Source: Vibrio aestuarianus (GTDB lineage Bacteria > Pseudomonadota > Gammaproteobacteria > Enterobacterales > Vibrionaceae). From it: a stretch of 64,000 nt of DNA. The DNA is taken from NCBI RefSeq assembly GCF_012395185.1, contig NZ_JAAZTU010000004.1, forward strand, positions 69,831 through 133,830, in the 5' to 3' direction. A model generated the notes under the pieces. That model was not told the DNA's origin. It did no database searches and was given only the letters and a program-made list of their open reading frames with translations. Below are positions 44,813-53,800 of this stretch, piece after piece (within the stretch, counting starts at the first letter, position 1; each line of letters opens with the position of its first letter). The position numbers were made by a program, and so were the translations under genes.

Positions 44813-44899
44813 ATGAAAGGTTTACCATCTGCAATGTTCTGGCTAAACAAATCTGTTTATACAAGTAACTTTGCATACCCAACAAGCTTTGGTTATTAA
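44813..44899 (+). CDS. vcdP: Small protein, 28 residues, VcdP-like
   Basis: ATG at 44813 is preceded by AAGGTG at eight bases, and the frame ends with TAA at 44897-44899. The peptide starts MKGLPSAMFWLNKSVYTS and ends with an aromatic, Tyr/Phe-rich tail (NFAYPTSFGY). It has no cysteine and no signal peptide. Its size and position inside a CRP-flanked, terminator-ended small transcript match VcdP of V. cholerae (29 residues), which binds citrate synthase GltA. I cannot confirm the residue-level match. Confidence 0.6.
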   Translation: MKGLPSAMFWLNKSVYTSNFAYPTSFGY

Positions 44900-44984
44900 G
44901 ACTCAAAGCATGTTATCTGAACGTTATGTTCACCCCCTATATATTGGAATTTTTTGACAGTCAATTTGACTTAAGATGATTCGC

Positions 44985-45012
44985 CGCCACCTCAATGAGG
45001 TGGCGTTTTTTT
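44985..45012 (+). terminator. Intrinsic terminator of the VcdRP-like transcript
   Basis: CGCCACCTCA and TGAGGTGGCG form a 10-bp GC-rich stem with a one-base centre (about a three- to five-base loop in practice), followed by seven Ts. Hfq-dependent small RNAs usually end this way. Confidence 0.9.
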
Positions 45013-45178
45013 ATCTGTAATTTGGCTTTATTACTTCAAATCACTGCGCTAACCATCATAATAAATTGATGAATTTGCAATCAAAATCCCTTGTTTTTAT
45101 GGGATTTAACTCATATTGACAGCCAAATTTCCTTCATCTCAAAACAAATTGCGTCTGGAATTTGTGATCTGATGTCTC

Positions 45179-45216
45179 TATAATCCACAGCCAATCGATT
45201 ACGCAACCGTTTACTT
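45179..45216 (+). promoter_or_regulatory. Promoter -10 and PurR operator upstream of the purine permease
   Basis: TATAAT at 45179-45184 is a perfect -10; its -35 is poor. ACGCAACCGTTTACTT at 45201-45216 matches the PurR operator ACGCAAACGTTTGCGT at most positions, including the central CGNTT. The operator lies just downstream of the predicted start, a position that blocks transcription when PurR is bound to hypoxanthine or guanine. Confidence 0.6.
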
Positions 45217-45238
45217 TTTACCTTTATAGGACTCGATC

Positions 45239-46531
45239 ATGCTCGAAAGGCTATTCAAACTCAGTGAAAATGGCACCAACGTGCGCACTGAGGTTATCGC
45301 AGGGATTACCACCTTCCTTACGATGGCATACATTATTTTTGTTAACCCTGCGATCTTAGCGGATACAGGTATGGATCGCGGTGCCGTATTTGTTGCTACT
45401 TGTTTAGCGGCAGCTATTGGCTGTTTTATCATGGGCTTTGTTGCAAACTACCCAATCGCCCAAGCTCCAGGGATGGGGTTAAACGCATTCTTCACTTATG
45501 CGGTTGTGCTTGGCATGGGTTATACATGGCAAGTTGCTTTGGCGGCGGTGTTTGTTTCTGGGATCCTGTTTATATTCCTCAGCATATTTAAAATTCGTGA
45601 ATGGATTATCGAATCTATTCCTATGTCATTGCGGACAGGCATCTCAGCGGGTATTGGCCTTTTCCTTGCTTTTATTGCATTGAAAAATGCAGGAATTGTG
45701 GTCGATAACCCGGCAACATTAGTGTCTGTTGGTGCGATTACTTCATTACCTGCGGTGTTAGGTGCCATTGGTTTCTTCTTAACTATTGCTTTGGTGCACC
45801 GTGGTCTGAAAGGTGCCGTTATGATCGCTATTCTAGCGGTAACTGGCCTTGGTTTAATATTTGGTGATGTGCAATGGCATGGTGTGATGTCGACACCACC
45901 AAGTATTGCTCCAACATTTTTACAGCTTGATTTCTCAGCCATTTTTGAAGTTGGTATGATTTCAGTGGTTTTTGCTTTTTTGTTTGTCGATTTATTTGAT
46001 ACTGCTGGTACCTTGGTTGGTGTGGCACAAAAAGCAGATTTAATTGGTAAAGATGGCAAAATTCCTCGCTTGAATAAGGCACTGCTTGCCGATTCAACCG
46101 CGACTTCTATTGGTGCGCTATTGGGAACGTCTAACACCACTTCTTACATTGAAAGTGTCGCTGGTGTTTCTGCGGGTGGTCGTACAGGTTTAACCGCCGT
46201 GGTCGTTGGCATTTTATTCTTACTTGCATTATTCTTCTCGCCATTAGCTGGAATGATCCCTGCGTATGCAACGTCAGGTGCATTGTTTTATGTGGCCATT
46301 TTGATGCTTTCTGGCCTAGTGAGTATTGATTGGCGCGATCTGACTGAAGCGGCTCCAGTCGTTGTCACTTGTTTACTGATGCCTTTGACATTCTCTATTG
46401 CAGAAGGTATTTCACTTGGTTTTATCGCCTATGCAGCCATTAAGCTGTTTAGTGGCAAAGGGCGCAGTGTATCGATGAGTGTGTGGGTTATGGCTGCTAT
46501 CTTCATCTTCAAATACATCGCCTCTGCGTAA
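45239..46531 (+). CDS. NCS2-family purine permease (AzgA/PbuG-like)
   Basis: A 430-residue membrane protein with about 12-14 spans, of the AzgA-type branch of the nucleobase permeases that take up hypoxanthine, guanine or adenine. Family segments include TEVIAGITTFLTMAYIIFVNP, QAPGMGLNAFFTYAVV, the FVDLFDTAGTLVGVAQKA loop and TSNTTSYIESVAGVSAGGRTG. A PurR-like operator precedes it and gpt follows 52 bases downstream, which together support purine salvage. Which purine is favoured cannot be told. Confidence 0.92.
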   Translation: MLERLFKLSENGTNVRTEVIAGITTFLTMAYIIFVNPAILADTGMDRGAVFVATCLAAAIGCFIMGFVANYPIAQAPGMGLNAFFTYAVVLGMGYTWQVALAAVFVSGILFIFLSIFKIREWIIESIPMSLRTGISAGIGLFLAFIALKNAGIVVDNPATLVSVGAITSLPAVLGAIGFFLTIALVHRGLKGAVMIAILAVTGLGLIFGDVQWHGVMSTPPSIAPTFLQLDFSAIFEVGMISVVFAFLFVDLFDTAGTLVGVAQKADLIGKDGKIPRLNKALLADSTATSIGALLGTSNTTSYIESVAGVSAGGRTGLTAVVVGILFLLALFFSPLAGMIPAYATSGALFYVAILMLSGLVSIDWRDLTEAAPVVVTCLLMPLTFSIAEGISLGFIAYAAIKLFSGKGRSVSMSVWVMAAIFIFKYIASA

Positions 46532-46583
46532 TGGCAGGCAGATTATTTAAATTATTAGATTTATAACAATTAGGTTTATAACA

Positions 46584-47048
46584 ATGAGCAATAAATTCGT
46601 TATCACTTGGGACAACATGCAGACTTACTGCCGTCAATTAGCAGAAAAGCAAATGCCTGCAGAACAATGGAAAGGTATTTGGGCTGTCAGTCGTGGTGGT
46701 TTAGTACCTGGTGCAATCTTGGCTCGTGAATTGGGAATTCGTCACGTTGATACCATCTGTATCTCTAGTTACGATCATGATCATCAGCGTGATATGACCG
46801 TCATTAAAGCACCAGAAGGTGATGGTGAAGGTTTCTTGATTGTTGAAGACTTAGTTGACAGTGGTGATACAGCTCGTAAATTACGTGAAATGTACCCTAA
46901 GGCTAAATTAATTGCGGTTTGTGCTAAACCTTCAGGTGTTGATTTATTGGATGACTATGTTGTCGATATTGCTCAAGACACTTGGATCGAACAGCCTTGG
47001 GATATGACGATTCAGTACGCTGAACCTATCAATCGTAAACAAAAATAA
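46584..47048 (+). CDS. gpt: Xanthine-guanine phosphoribosyltransferase
   Basis: Gpt converts guanine, xanthine and hypoxanthine to nucleotides using PRPP. The 154-residue protein has the PRPP-binding motif [16 protein letters not shown] near residue 90, the [18 protein letters not shown] loop and the C-terminal aromatic purine site [14 protein letters not shown]. It follows the purine permease, so uptake and salvage are linked, and ends in a strong terminator. Confidence 0.96.
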   Translation: MSNKFVITWDNMQTYCRQLAEKQMPAEQWKGIWAVSRGGLVPGAILARELGIRHVDTICISSYDHDHQRDMTVIKAPEGDGEGFLIVEDLVDSGDTARKLREMYPKAKLIAVCAKPSGVDLLDDYVVDIAQDTWIEQPWDMTIQYAEPINRKQK

Positions 47049-47067
47049 ATCTTTTTGTGTTTATTTG

Positions 47068-47096
47068 AAAAAGGCCCTTTATAGGGCCTTTTTTTT
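47068..47096 (+). terminator. Intrinsic terminator after gpt
   Basis: AAGGCCCT and AGGGCCTT, extended by A and T runs, form a stem around a four-base loop, followed by six more Ts. Confidence 0.88.
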
Positions 47097-47134
47097 GATT
47101 ACTATAACCTTATCGCTCTCAACAGAATCGGCTT

Positions 47135-48382
47135 ATGTCTGAACCTAAAAGCAAAAATCTCTCTGAAACCTTATTCCAAAAGCATAAACAAGCGAAAGAA
47201 ACCTCGGCACTCATTCGCTATATGCCAAGTAGCCAAGAAGTCTTGGACAATAAAAAGCAGCAGGAAGGGTATGCTTGGTATCGTAACCTAAGGCGTCTGC
47301 AGTGGATTTGGCAGGGGATCGATCCGGTAGAGCAAGAAGAAGTACTGGCAAAAATCGCTTCATCGAAGCACTCAAGAACACATGACGACTGGTTAGATAC
47401 GGTGATGGGATACCATGGGGGCAATTGGTCTTATGAGTGGACAAAGCTTGGTATGCGTCATCAAAAAAGGGCGAATAACAAGCAAGGTGAAGAGGCGGCA
47501 AGTGAACTTTTTTCTGCGTCTTTGTGTTTTAGTATTGCCGGTTACCCTCATCTAAAAAATGATAACTTGTCCTTGCAGGCTCAAGTGCTAGCTAACAGCG
47601 CTTATAGTGAAGCGTCAAAACTGACGAGTTACGTTATTAAGCAAATAGAAGTACCGTACAAAAACAAAAAGATCATCGTTAACCTTCATTTACCTAATAC
47701 CGATAGACCTCATCCCGTTATCATGGTGAGTGCTGGCTTAGACAGTTTGCAAACGGATATGTGGCGTTTATTCCGTGATTATTTAGCTCCACGCGATATT
47801 GCGATGATCACCATCGATATGCCTTCTGTTGGTCACAGTTCTCATTGGCCATTAACTGAAGATTCTTCATGCTTACACCAAGCGGTGTTGCACGAATTAT
47901 CGCGTCTACCTTGGGTTGACCATCAAAAAGTCGGACTTGTTGGCTTTCGATTTGGTGGTAATTCAATGATAAGACTTTCTTTTTTAGAACAGGATAAGAT
48001 CAAAGCATGTGTCTCGTTAGGGGCTCCAGTTCATGATATTTTCACTTCTCCAACCAAGTTAAAGCAAATGCCTAAGATGTACCTAGATGTTTTAGCTTCA
48101 CGCTTAGGGAAGGAGGCCGTTGATATTGATAGCCTCTCTGGGCAAATGATGGCTTGGTCACTGAAAGTCCAAGGGTTCTTATCGAGTCGTCGCACTAAAG
48201 TGCCTATTCTTGCGTTGGGCTTAGAGGGCGATCCAATTTCACCTTACTCAGATAACCAGCTTGTTGCGTTGTTTAGTGAATATGGCAAAGCTAAGCAGAT
48301 AAAAAGCAAAACAATTTCACAAGGATATGAGCAATCCCTCGATTTAGCGATAAAGTGGTTAGAAGATGAGCTATTTAGGTGA
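47135..48382 (+). CDS. frsA: Alpha/beta-hydrolase FrsA
   Basis: FrsA is an alpha/beta-hydrolase-fold esterase; in vibrios it was reported to bind dephosphorylated enzyme IIA-Glc and affect fermentation. The 415-residue protein has the family N-terminus (SETLFQKHKQAKETSALIRYMPSS) and the hydrolase core PVIMVSAGLDSLQTDMW, with GLVGFRFGGNS in the nucleophile-elbow position. The elbow here reads G-F-R-F-G rather than G-x-S-x-G, so the classical serine nucleophile is absent, which is known for this family. A terminator separates it from gpt, and crl follows. Confidence 0.92.
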   Translation: MSEPKSKNLSETLFQKHKQAKETSALIRYMPSSQEVLDNKKQQEGYAWYRNLRRLQWIWQGIDPVEQEEVLAKIASSKHSRTHDDWLDTVMGYHGGNWSYEWTKLGMRHQKRANNKQGEEAASELFSASLCFSIAGYPHLKNDNLSLQAQVLANSAYSEASKLTSYVIKQIEVPYKNKKIIVNLHLPNTDRPHPVIMVSAGLDSLQTDMWRLFRDYLAPRDIAMITIDMPSVGHSSHWPLTEDSSCLHQAVLHELSRLPWVDHQKVGLVGFRFGGNSMIRLSFLEQDKIKACVSLGAPVHDIFTSPTKLKQMPKMYLDVLASRLGKEAVDIDSLSGQMMAWSLKVQGFLSSRRTKVPILALGLEGDPISPYSDNQLVALFSEYGKAKQIKSKTISQGYEQSLDLAIKWLEDELFR

Positions 48383-48482
48383 CTTTTCCTCTAATTTAGT
48401 TAAGCATGATATAAGTATGCCTTAACAAGCATATGAACAATCAAAAATAATGATCATTCTTAACATTGAAATGGAGAGTCAT

Positions 48483-48872
48483 ATGTCAGAGATGACCCAA
48501 GCCCCGACTCATTATCGTTTGTTGGCCGCATTAAAGGCTATCGGTCCTTATCTACGTGAAGGGCAGTGCCGAGAGGAGCACTACTTGTTTGATTGTCTTT
48601 CTGCCTGTGTTAACGATAAAAAATCCCCAGAGAAAAGAGAATTTTGGGGATGGTGGTTGGAGCTTACCAAAACAGAATCTGGGTTTGACGCTAAGTATCA
48701 TGCAGGACGCTATAACTTGGCTGGAACGTGGGATGCCGATACGATTCCCAAATCAGTACAATCAGAAGTAAAACGTACTCAAGAAGAGTTTCATGCAAAA
48801 TTGGTTTCGACCTTGTATGAGCGATTTGAATTGTCGGTTGAGATTACTGAAGATTCTGCTGAATTCGCCTGA
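48483..48872 (+). CDS. crl: RNA polymerase holoenzyme assembly factor Crl
   Basis: Crl favours the stationary-phase sigma factor RpoS in holoenzyme formation. The 129-residue protein has the family's FDCLSACVNDKKSPEKREFWGWWLEL and the conserved YNLAGTWD segment. ATG 48483 follows GGAGAGTCAT; an in-frame start 11 codons upstream has no ribosome site and lies in the leader. The frsA-crl-proBA order is standard in vibrios. Confidence 0.94.
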   Translation: MSEMTQAPTHYRLLAALKAIGPYLREGQCREEHYLFDCLSACVNDKKSPEKREFWGWWLELTKTESGFDAKYHAGRYNLAGTWDADTIPKSVQSEVKRTQEEFHAKLVSTLYERFELSVEITEDSAEFA

Positions 48873-48902
48873 TTTCCTTTCTCTTACCATTCTCGCGAGT
48901 AA

Positions 48903-48926
48903 AAAGGTGCTTTTTAGCACCTTTTC
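48903..48926 (+). terminator. Intrinsic terminator after crl
   Basis: AAAAGGTGCT and AGCACCTTTT form a 10-bp stem with a four-T loop; CTACTT follows. It isolates crl from proBA. Confidence 0.82.
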
Positions 48927-48994
48927 TACTTGTGAATTTTTGCTTTGATTGTTAAAACATCCTTTCTTATGTGTTTTCCATTTCAGAAGAAATC

Positions 48995-50134
48995 ATGACA
49001 ACGAATCAACAAAGCGGAAAAGCAATGCAACTTCAAACCGTCGTTGTGAAGCTAGGGACCAGTGTTCTAACCGGTGGTACGTTAGCGTTAGACAAAGCTC
49101 ATATGGTTGAGCTTGTACGCCAATGTGCCGAACTGAAAAAACAAGGCCACTCAGTGGTGATTGTATCATCTGGTGCGATTGCCGCAGGTCGAGAGCACCT
49201 TGGTTACCCCGCACTGCCCAACGCAATGGCAAGTAAACAACTGCTTGCTGCGGTAGGGCAAAGCCAGTTGATTCAAGCTTGGGAGTCACTTTTTGCTATC
49301 TACGGTATCAAAATAGGCCAGATGCTTCTTACTCGCGCTGATCTTGAAGACCGTGAACGCTTTCTTAACGCTCGTGACACCGTCAATGCCTTAATCGATA
49401 ATGACATCATCCCTGTGGTGAATGAAAACGATGCCGTGGCTACAAGCGAAATCAAAGTTGGCGATAACGACAATTTATCGGCATTGGTTGGTATTTTGTG
49501 TGGTGCGGACAAGCTGTTGTTGCTGACTGATCAAAAAGGTCTTTTTACGGCTGATCCACGCAAAGATCCAAACGCAGAGCTGATAAAAGAAGTTAAGACC
49601 ATTGATGATACTTTACGCAAAATTGCTGGTGGCAGTGGCACTACATTAGGTACTGGTGGTATGGCGACCAAACTGCAAGCGGCAGATATTGCACGTCGTG
49701 CCGGTATTGAAGTGATCATCGCGGCTGGTCGTGCCCATAACGTGATTTTTGATTCATTGAGTGATAAGCCGCAAGGCACACGTTTTTTACCGTGTATTGA
49801 AGCGTTAGAAAACCGTAAACGTTGGATCCTAGCCGGCCCTGCTGCTTCAGGTGACATTGTGATAGATGATGGTGCTGTGAATGCTGTCGTAGGCAAAGGT
49901 AGCAGTTTGCTCGCCAAGGGTGTGCTTGAGGTACGAGGTAAATTTGCACGTGGAGAAGTAGCGCGTGTCACCGATCGTCGCGGTATGTTGATCGCCAAAG
50001 GGATCGCTGCTTATTCAAGTAAAGATCTAGCGAAAATAACCGGCAAACACAGTAAAGATATCGGTTTGATTTTGGGCCACGATTACGGTTCTGAAGTCAT
50101 CCATCGCGACGATTTGGTCGTGATCCAAGAATAA
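48995..50134 (+). CDS. proB: Glutamate 5-kinase
   Basis: ProB phosphorylates glutamate in the first step of proline synthesis and is feedback-inhibited by proline. The 379-residue protein has the amino-acid-kinase domain ([51 protein letters not shown]) and a C-terminal PUA domain (residues about 290-375, with [21 protein letters not shown]). ATG 48995 is preferred over an in-frame start eight codons earlier because it gives the canonical length. proA follows after 15 bases. Confidence 0.96.
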   Translation: MTTNQQSGKAMQLQTVVVKLGTSVLTGGTLALDKAHMVELVRQCAELKKQGHSVVIVSSGAIAAGREHLGYPALPNAMASKQLLAAVGQSQLIQAWESLFAIYGIKIGQMLLTRADLEDRERFLNARDTVNALIDNDIIPVVNENDAVATSEIKVGDNDNLSALVGILCGADKLLLLTDQKGLFTADPRKDPNAELIKEVKTIDDTLRKIAGGSGTTLGTGGMATKLQAADIARRAGIEVIIAAGRAHNVIFDSLSDKPQGTRFLPCIEALENRKRWILAGPAASGDIVIDDGAVNAVVGKGSSLLAKGVLEVRGKFARGEVARVTDRRGMLIAKGIAAYSSKDLAKITGKHSKDIGLILGHDYGSEVIHRDDLVVIQE

Positions 50135-50149
50135 TTGAGGGAGAGACTC

Positions 50150-51400
50150 GTGGACTTAATCAACATGGGAAAAGCGGCCAAAGAGGCGGCTTTTCACCTT
50201 GCGACAGCATCAACGGCACAAAAAAATGCTGCGCTCGCCATCATAGCTGATGAGCTAGAAGCCAATTTTGAAACCATTCTTGCTGCAAATGCGAAGGATA
50301 TTGAGCTTGGTCGTGACGCTGGTTTAAGCGATGCGCTGCTTGATCGACTGTTACTCAATGAATCTCGTCTTAAGGCTATTGCCAGCGATGTGCGTAATGT
50401 GATCGGCCTTAATGATCCTGTCGGTAGTGAAATTGACAGTAAAGTACTAGAAAATGGTATGTCATTATCGCGTCGCCGCGTACCGCTCGGTGTGGTTGGG
50501 GTTATTTACGAAGCGCGTCCTAATGTAACTATTGATATTGCGGCTTTATGTTTAAAAACAGGGAACGCCAGTATTTTACGTGGTGGTAAAGAAACCTTTT
50601 TCTCCAACATGGAGTTGGTCAAAGTTATTCAGCTTGCGCTTGAGAAAGCAAAGCTTCCTGCCGCTTCCGTGCAATACATTGAAAAGCCAGATCGTGAGCT
50701 TGTTTCACAGCTACTGAAGTTGGATGACTATGTCGATATGATCATTCCTCGCGGTGGGGCTGGCTTGCATAAAATGTGCAAAGAAAATAGCACAATACCG
50801 GTAATTATTGGTGGGTTTGGTATCAGTCATATTTTTGTCGACCAGTCGGCTGATTTAGACAAATCGGTGGATGTGATTGAAAACGCTAAAGTACAACGCC
50901 CTTCTGCGTGTAACGCGTTAGATACATTGCTCGTGCACCAATCGATTGCGAGTGAATTTTTGGCCAAACTGGTGCAGCGCTTAAGCGACAAAGTCGAATT
51001 TGTTGCAGAACCAAAAGCTAAAGCCTTGATGGGCGATGCTAAGCAATTGCGAGAGGCTGTTGATGGTGATTTCGATACCGAATGGCTAAGTTATACCTTG
51101 GGCGTGAAGGTGGTGAGTGATGTTCAGCAAGCTATCACTCATATGCGTGATCATAATGCGAGCCATTCTGACGCGATAATGACTAACGATTTGTTTAATG
51201 CCGAACTCTTCATTAATGCGGCTGGTTCGGCAGCAGTCTACGTTAATGCTTCGACTCGATTTACCGATGGGGCGCAGTTTGGACTCGGCGCTGAAGTGGC
51301 AGTATCAACACAGAAGCTGCATGCTCGTGGCCCCATGGGTTTAGAAGAGCTCACCAGCTATAAATGGGTTGGAAAAGCGAACTACTTATCTCGTCAATAA
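50150..51400 (+). CDS. proA: Gamma-glutamyl phosphate reductase
   Basis: ProA reduces gamma-glutamyl phosphate to the semialdehyde, which cyclises towards proline. With the GTG start at 50150 ([17 protein letters not shown]) it has 416 residues, the family length; GAGGGAGAG lies just upstream. A TTG 15 bases earlier is inside that ribosome site. The catalytic Cys is in [16 protein letters not shown] and the NADP-binding segment includes [10 protein letters not shown]. It forms an operon with proB. Confidence 0.96.
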   Translation: MDLINMGKAAKEAAFHLATASTAQKNAALAIIADELEANFETILAANAKDIELGRDAGLSDALLDRLLLNESRLKAIASDVRNVIGLNDPVGSEIDSKVLENGMSLSRRRVPLGVVGVIYEARPNVTIDIAALCLKTGNASILRGGKETFFSNMELVKVIQLALEKAKLPAASVQYIEKPDRELVSQLLKLDDYVDMIIPRGGAGLHKMCKENSTIPVIIGGFGISHIFVDQSADLDKSVDVIENAKVQRPSACNALDTLLVHQSIASEFLAKLVQRLSDKVEFVAEPKAKALMGDAKQLREAVDGDFDTEWLSYTLGVKVVSDVQQAITHMRDHNASHSDAIMTNDLFNAELFINAAGSAAVYVNASTRFTDGAQFGLGAEVAVSTQKLHARGPMGLEELTSYKWVGKANYLSRQ

Positions 51401-51445
51401 ATGACTTCGGTGTCGCAGTTAACAAAACCTACTAAACATTGGTTG

Positions 51446-51469
51446 AAAAGGGGCTACGCGGCCCCTTTT
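51446..51469 (+). terminator. Intrinsic terminator after proA
   Basis: AAAAGGGGC and GCCCCTTTT form a 9-bp stem with a six-base loop, followed by GCTTTC. The T-tract is short. It ends proBA before nrdR. Confidence 0.78.
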
Positions 51470-51525
51470 GCTTTCAACTTCGCCACCAATTCCGTTACAC
51501 TAATGCACATTGCTATGGAGGTGAT

Positions 51526-51975
51526 ATGCATTGTCCTTTTTGTTCAGAGAACGACACCAAAGTCATTGATTCGCGCCTAGTGGCAGATGGCCATCAAGTA
51601 CGTCGTCGTCGCCAATGTCTAGCGTGTAATGAGCGTTTTACTACGTTTGAATCAGCTGAATTATTGATGCCGAAAGTCATTAAGTCGAACGGTAATCGTG
51701 AACCATTTAATGAAGATAAAATGGTCGGTGGTATCCAGCGCGCACTCGAAAAACGTCCTGTTAGTGCTGATGCGATTGAGCTTTCAATCAGCATGATTAA
51801 GTCTCAGTTACGCGCGACCGGAGAACGGGAAGTACCAAGTGAAATGATTGGTAACTTAGTGATGGATCAGCTAAAAGAACTCGATAAAGTCGCTTATATC
51901 CGTTTTGCTTCTGTATATCGCAGCTTTGAAGACATTCGTGAATTTGGCGAAGAAATCGCGAAGTTGGAAGACTAA
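51526..51975 (+). CDS. nrdR: Transcriptional repressor NrdR
   Basis: NrdR represses ribonucleotide reductase genes in response to dATP/ATP. The 149-residue protein has a zinc ribbon with Cys3, Cys6, Cys31 and Cys34 and an ATP-cone domain (residues about 47-137, with [20 protein letters not shown]). ATG 51526 has a near-perfect ribosome site, GGAGGTGAT. ribD follows after five bases, so it heads the riboflavin genes; this arrangement is common in gammaproteobacteria. Confidence 0.97.
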   Translation: MHCPFCSENDTKVIDSRLVADGHQVRRRRQCLACNERFTTFESAELLMPKVIKSNGNREPFNEDKMVGGIQRALEKRPVSADAIELSISMIKSQLRATGEREVPSEMIGNLVMDQLKELDKVAYIRFASVYRSFEDIREFGEEIAKLED

Positions 51976-51980
51976 CGGCC

Positions 51981-53075
51981 ATGTTTACTCCGTTTGATTA
52001 TCAAATGATGGCGCAGGCGATTGCACTTGCGAAAGGTGGCCAGTTTACTACCGCTCCTAATCCCAACGTTGGATGTGTGATAACCCAAGGCGATGAAATT
52101 GTTGGCCAAGGCTTCCACTATCGAGCTGGAGAAGCTCATGCTGAAGTTCACGCTTTGCGCATGGCTGGTGATCGTACTGAAGGCGCGACGGCATACGTAA
52201 CTCTCGAACCATGTTCGCATTATGGTCGAACACCACCTTGTGCCGAGGGATTGATCAAAGCCAAAGTTGCTAAGGTGATTTGTGCAATGCAAGACCCTAA
52301 CCCGCAAGTCGCTGGGCGTGGAATTCAAATGCTGCGAGATGCGGGGATTGAGGTCGAAGTTGGGTTGTTAGAAGCGGATGCTATCGCACTTAATCCGGCA
52401 TTCATCAAACGCATGCAAACGGGCATACCGTTTGTACAGTTGAAAATGGCTGCAAGTTTAGATGGCCAAACCGCACTCAGTAATGGGCAAAGTCAGTGGA
52501 TTACCTCGGTAGCGGCTCGGCGTGATGTGCAGCATTTTCGTGCTAAAAGTGGGGCCATTTTATCAACCAGTAAAACCGTTATCGAAGATAATGCTTCATT
52601 AACGGTTCGTTGGAATGAGTTACCAGAATCGATTCAAGATAGCTACAGCCACACTGAACTTCGTCAACCGATCCGCGTTATTTTAGATCGTCAGAAACAG
52701 CTGAATGCCTCACTCACCCTTTTCCATGAGCCAAGTGAAATCATCTCGCTAACGGCAGATCATCGAACGTTACTCAATCAAAATGATCAATTTGATTTGA
52801 CGCGAACCTTTGAATATCTCGCTCAGCAACACAATATTAATCATTTGTGGGTTGAAGCCGGAGCAACGCTTGCTAAGTCATTACTGCAAGCAGATCTGGT
52901 GGATGAAATTATTCTCTATCTAGCCCCTAAAATAATGGGCAGCGATGGTCGAGGTTTATTTGGCGCATTAGGGTTATCCTCTATGGCCGAGGCCTTAGAG
53001 TTAACAATTAAAGATGTACGACAAGTTGGGCCGGATATTCGGATCACAGCTGTACCGAAACTAAAAGATAAATAA
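51981..53075 (+). CDS. ribD: Bifunctional riboflavin deaminase/reductase RibD
   Basis: RibD carries out the deamination and side-chain reduction steps of riboflavin synthesis. The 364-residue protein has the N-terminal cytidine-deaminase-like zinc domain (HAEVHALRMAG with its His and Glu, and LEPCSHYGRTPPC with the two Cys) and a C-terminal reductase domain (residues about 150-360, with FVQLKMAASLDGQTALSNG and LWVEAGATLAKSLLQ). Both active sites look complete. It is spaced five bases from nrdR and one base from ribE. Confidence 0.96.
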   Translation: MFTPFDYQMMAQAIALAKGGQFTTAPNPNVGCVITQGDEIVGQGFHYRAGEAHAEVHALRMAGDRTEGATAYVTLEPCSHYGRTPPCAEGLIKAKVAKVICAMQDPNPQVAGRGIQMLRDAGIEVEVGLLEADAIALNPAFIKRMQTGIPFVQLKMAASLDGQTALSNGQSQWITSVAARRDVQHFRAKSGAILSTSKTVIEDNASLTVRWNELPESIQDSYSHTELRQPIRVILDRQKQLNASLTLFHEPSEIISLTADHRTLLNQNDQFDLTRTFEYLAQQHNINHLWVEAGATLAKSLLQADLVDEIILYLAPKIMGSDGRGLFGALGLSSMAEALELTIKDVRQVGPDIRITAVPKLKDK

Positions 53076-53076
53076 G

Positions 53077-53733
53077 ATGTTTACAGGAATTGTAGAAGCA
53101 GTGGGCACGCTCGCTGCCATAACACCAAAAGGTGAAGATATCAGTGTTACGGTTAACGTTGGCAACCTTGATATGGCTGATGTAAAGCTGGGTGACAGTA
53201 TTGCGACCAATGGTGTGTGTTTGACTGTGGTTGATTTTGGCTCTCACCATTACAGCGCGGATTTATCTCTTGAAACTCTCAATAAGACAGGTTTCACTGC
53301 TTACCAAGTTGGTGACAAGCTTAACTTAGAAAAAGCGATGCTTCCTACCACACGCTTTGGTGGTCATATTGTTTCAGGACACGTCGATGGCGTTGGCGAA
53401 ATCATTGAGCGTAACAGTGTTGGCCGAGCCATAGAATTATGGGTCGCAATGCCGAAGGAACTGAATAAGTACGTGGCGGAAAAAGGGTCAGTCACTGTCG
53501 ATGGCATCAGTTTGACCGTTAATGAGTTAAGGAAAAACGCCTTCAAACTGACTATTGTTCCCCACACATCAGAAGAAACCACTATCAATGATTTTCATGT
53601 TGGACGTAAAGTGAATTTAGAGGTGGATGTTCTTGCGCGTTATATGGAGCGTTTACTTCAAGTTCAGCGAGGTGAAGATGCACCGGAATCTAAAATCACC
53701 ATGGAATTTTTACAGCAAAATGGTTTTGCCTAA
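53077..53733 (+). CDS. ribE: Riboflavin synthase alpha subunit
   Basis: Riboflavin synthase dismutates two lumazines into riboflavin. The 218-residue protein shows the two internal lumazine-binding repeats (MFTGIVEAVGTL with VTVNVGNLDMADVKLGDSIATNG, and GHIVSGHVDGVGEI with VTVDGISLTVNEL). It follows ribD by one base and precedes ribBA by 67 bases, in which a small hairpin GCCCTGATATGGGC is seen. Confidence 0.96.
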   Translation: MFTGIVEAVGTLAAITPKGEDISVTVNVGNLDMADVKLGDSIATNGVCLTVVDFGSHHYSADLSLETLNKTGFTAYQVGDKLNLEKAMLPTTRFGGHIVSGHVDGVGEIIERNSVGRAIELWVAMPKELNKYVAEKGSVTVDGISLTVNELRKNAFKLTIVPHTSEETTINDFHVGRKVNLEVDVLARYMERLLQVQRGEDAPESKITMEFLQQNGFA

Positions 53734-53800
53734 GCGGCAATATCATTACTGCCCTGATATGGGCAGGCAGCGGAAAGTAATCCAGTCATAGGAAGAGATT

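Larger units (their letters stand above)
44707..45012 (+). ncRNA. vcdRP: VcdRP-like dual-function small RNA
   Basis: A transcript of about 300 nt is delimited by a promoter and CRP site upstream and a strong intrinsic terminator. It contains a 28-codon ORF (44813-44899) with a good ribosome site, then a C-rich single-stranded stretch (CACCCCCTAT at 44931-44940). This is the architecture of V. cholerae VcdRP, whose 29-residue peptide VcdP activates citrate synthase and whose C-rich RNA part represses sugar-uptake mRNAs. Assignment rests on architecture; I could not align the sequences. Confidence 0.6.

Noticed and set aside
45013..45238. Possible purine riboswitch before the permease
   Set aside because: No three-stem purine aptamer core (conserved loops and TATA/TAC junction) was found; a PurR operator explains control better.
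45520..46140. 206-codon reverse frame opposite the purine permease
   Set aside because: It is the antisense shadow of a membrane protein gene with clear family identity; its Pro/Thr/Lys-rich translation has no domain.
53734..53800. Possible FMN riboswitch upstream of ribBA
   Set aside because: The region is only 67 bases and contains a single short hairpin, far too small for the RFN element.
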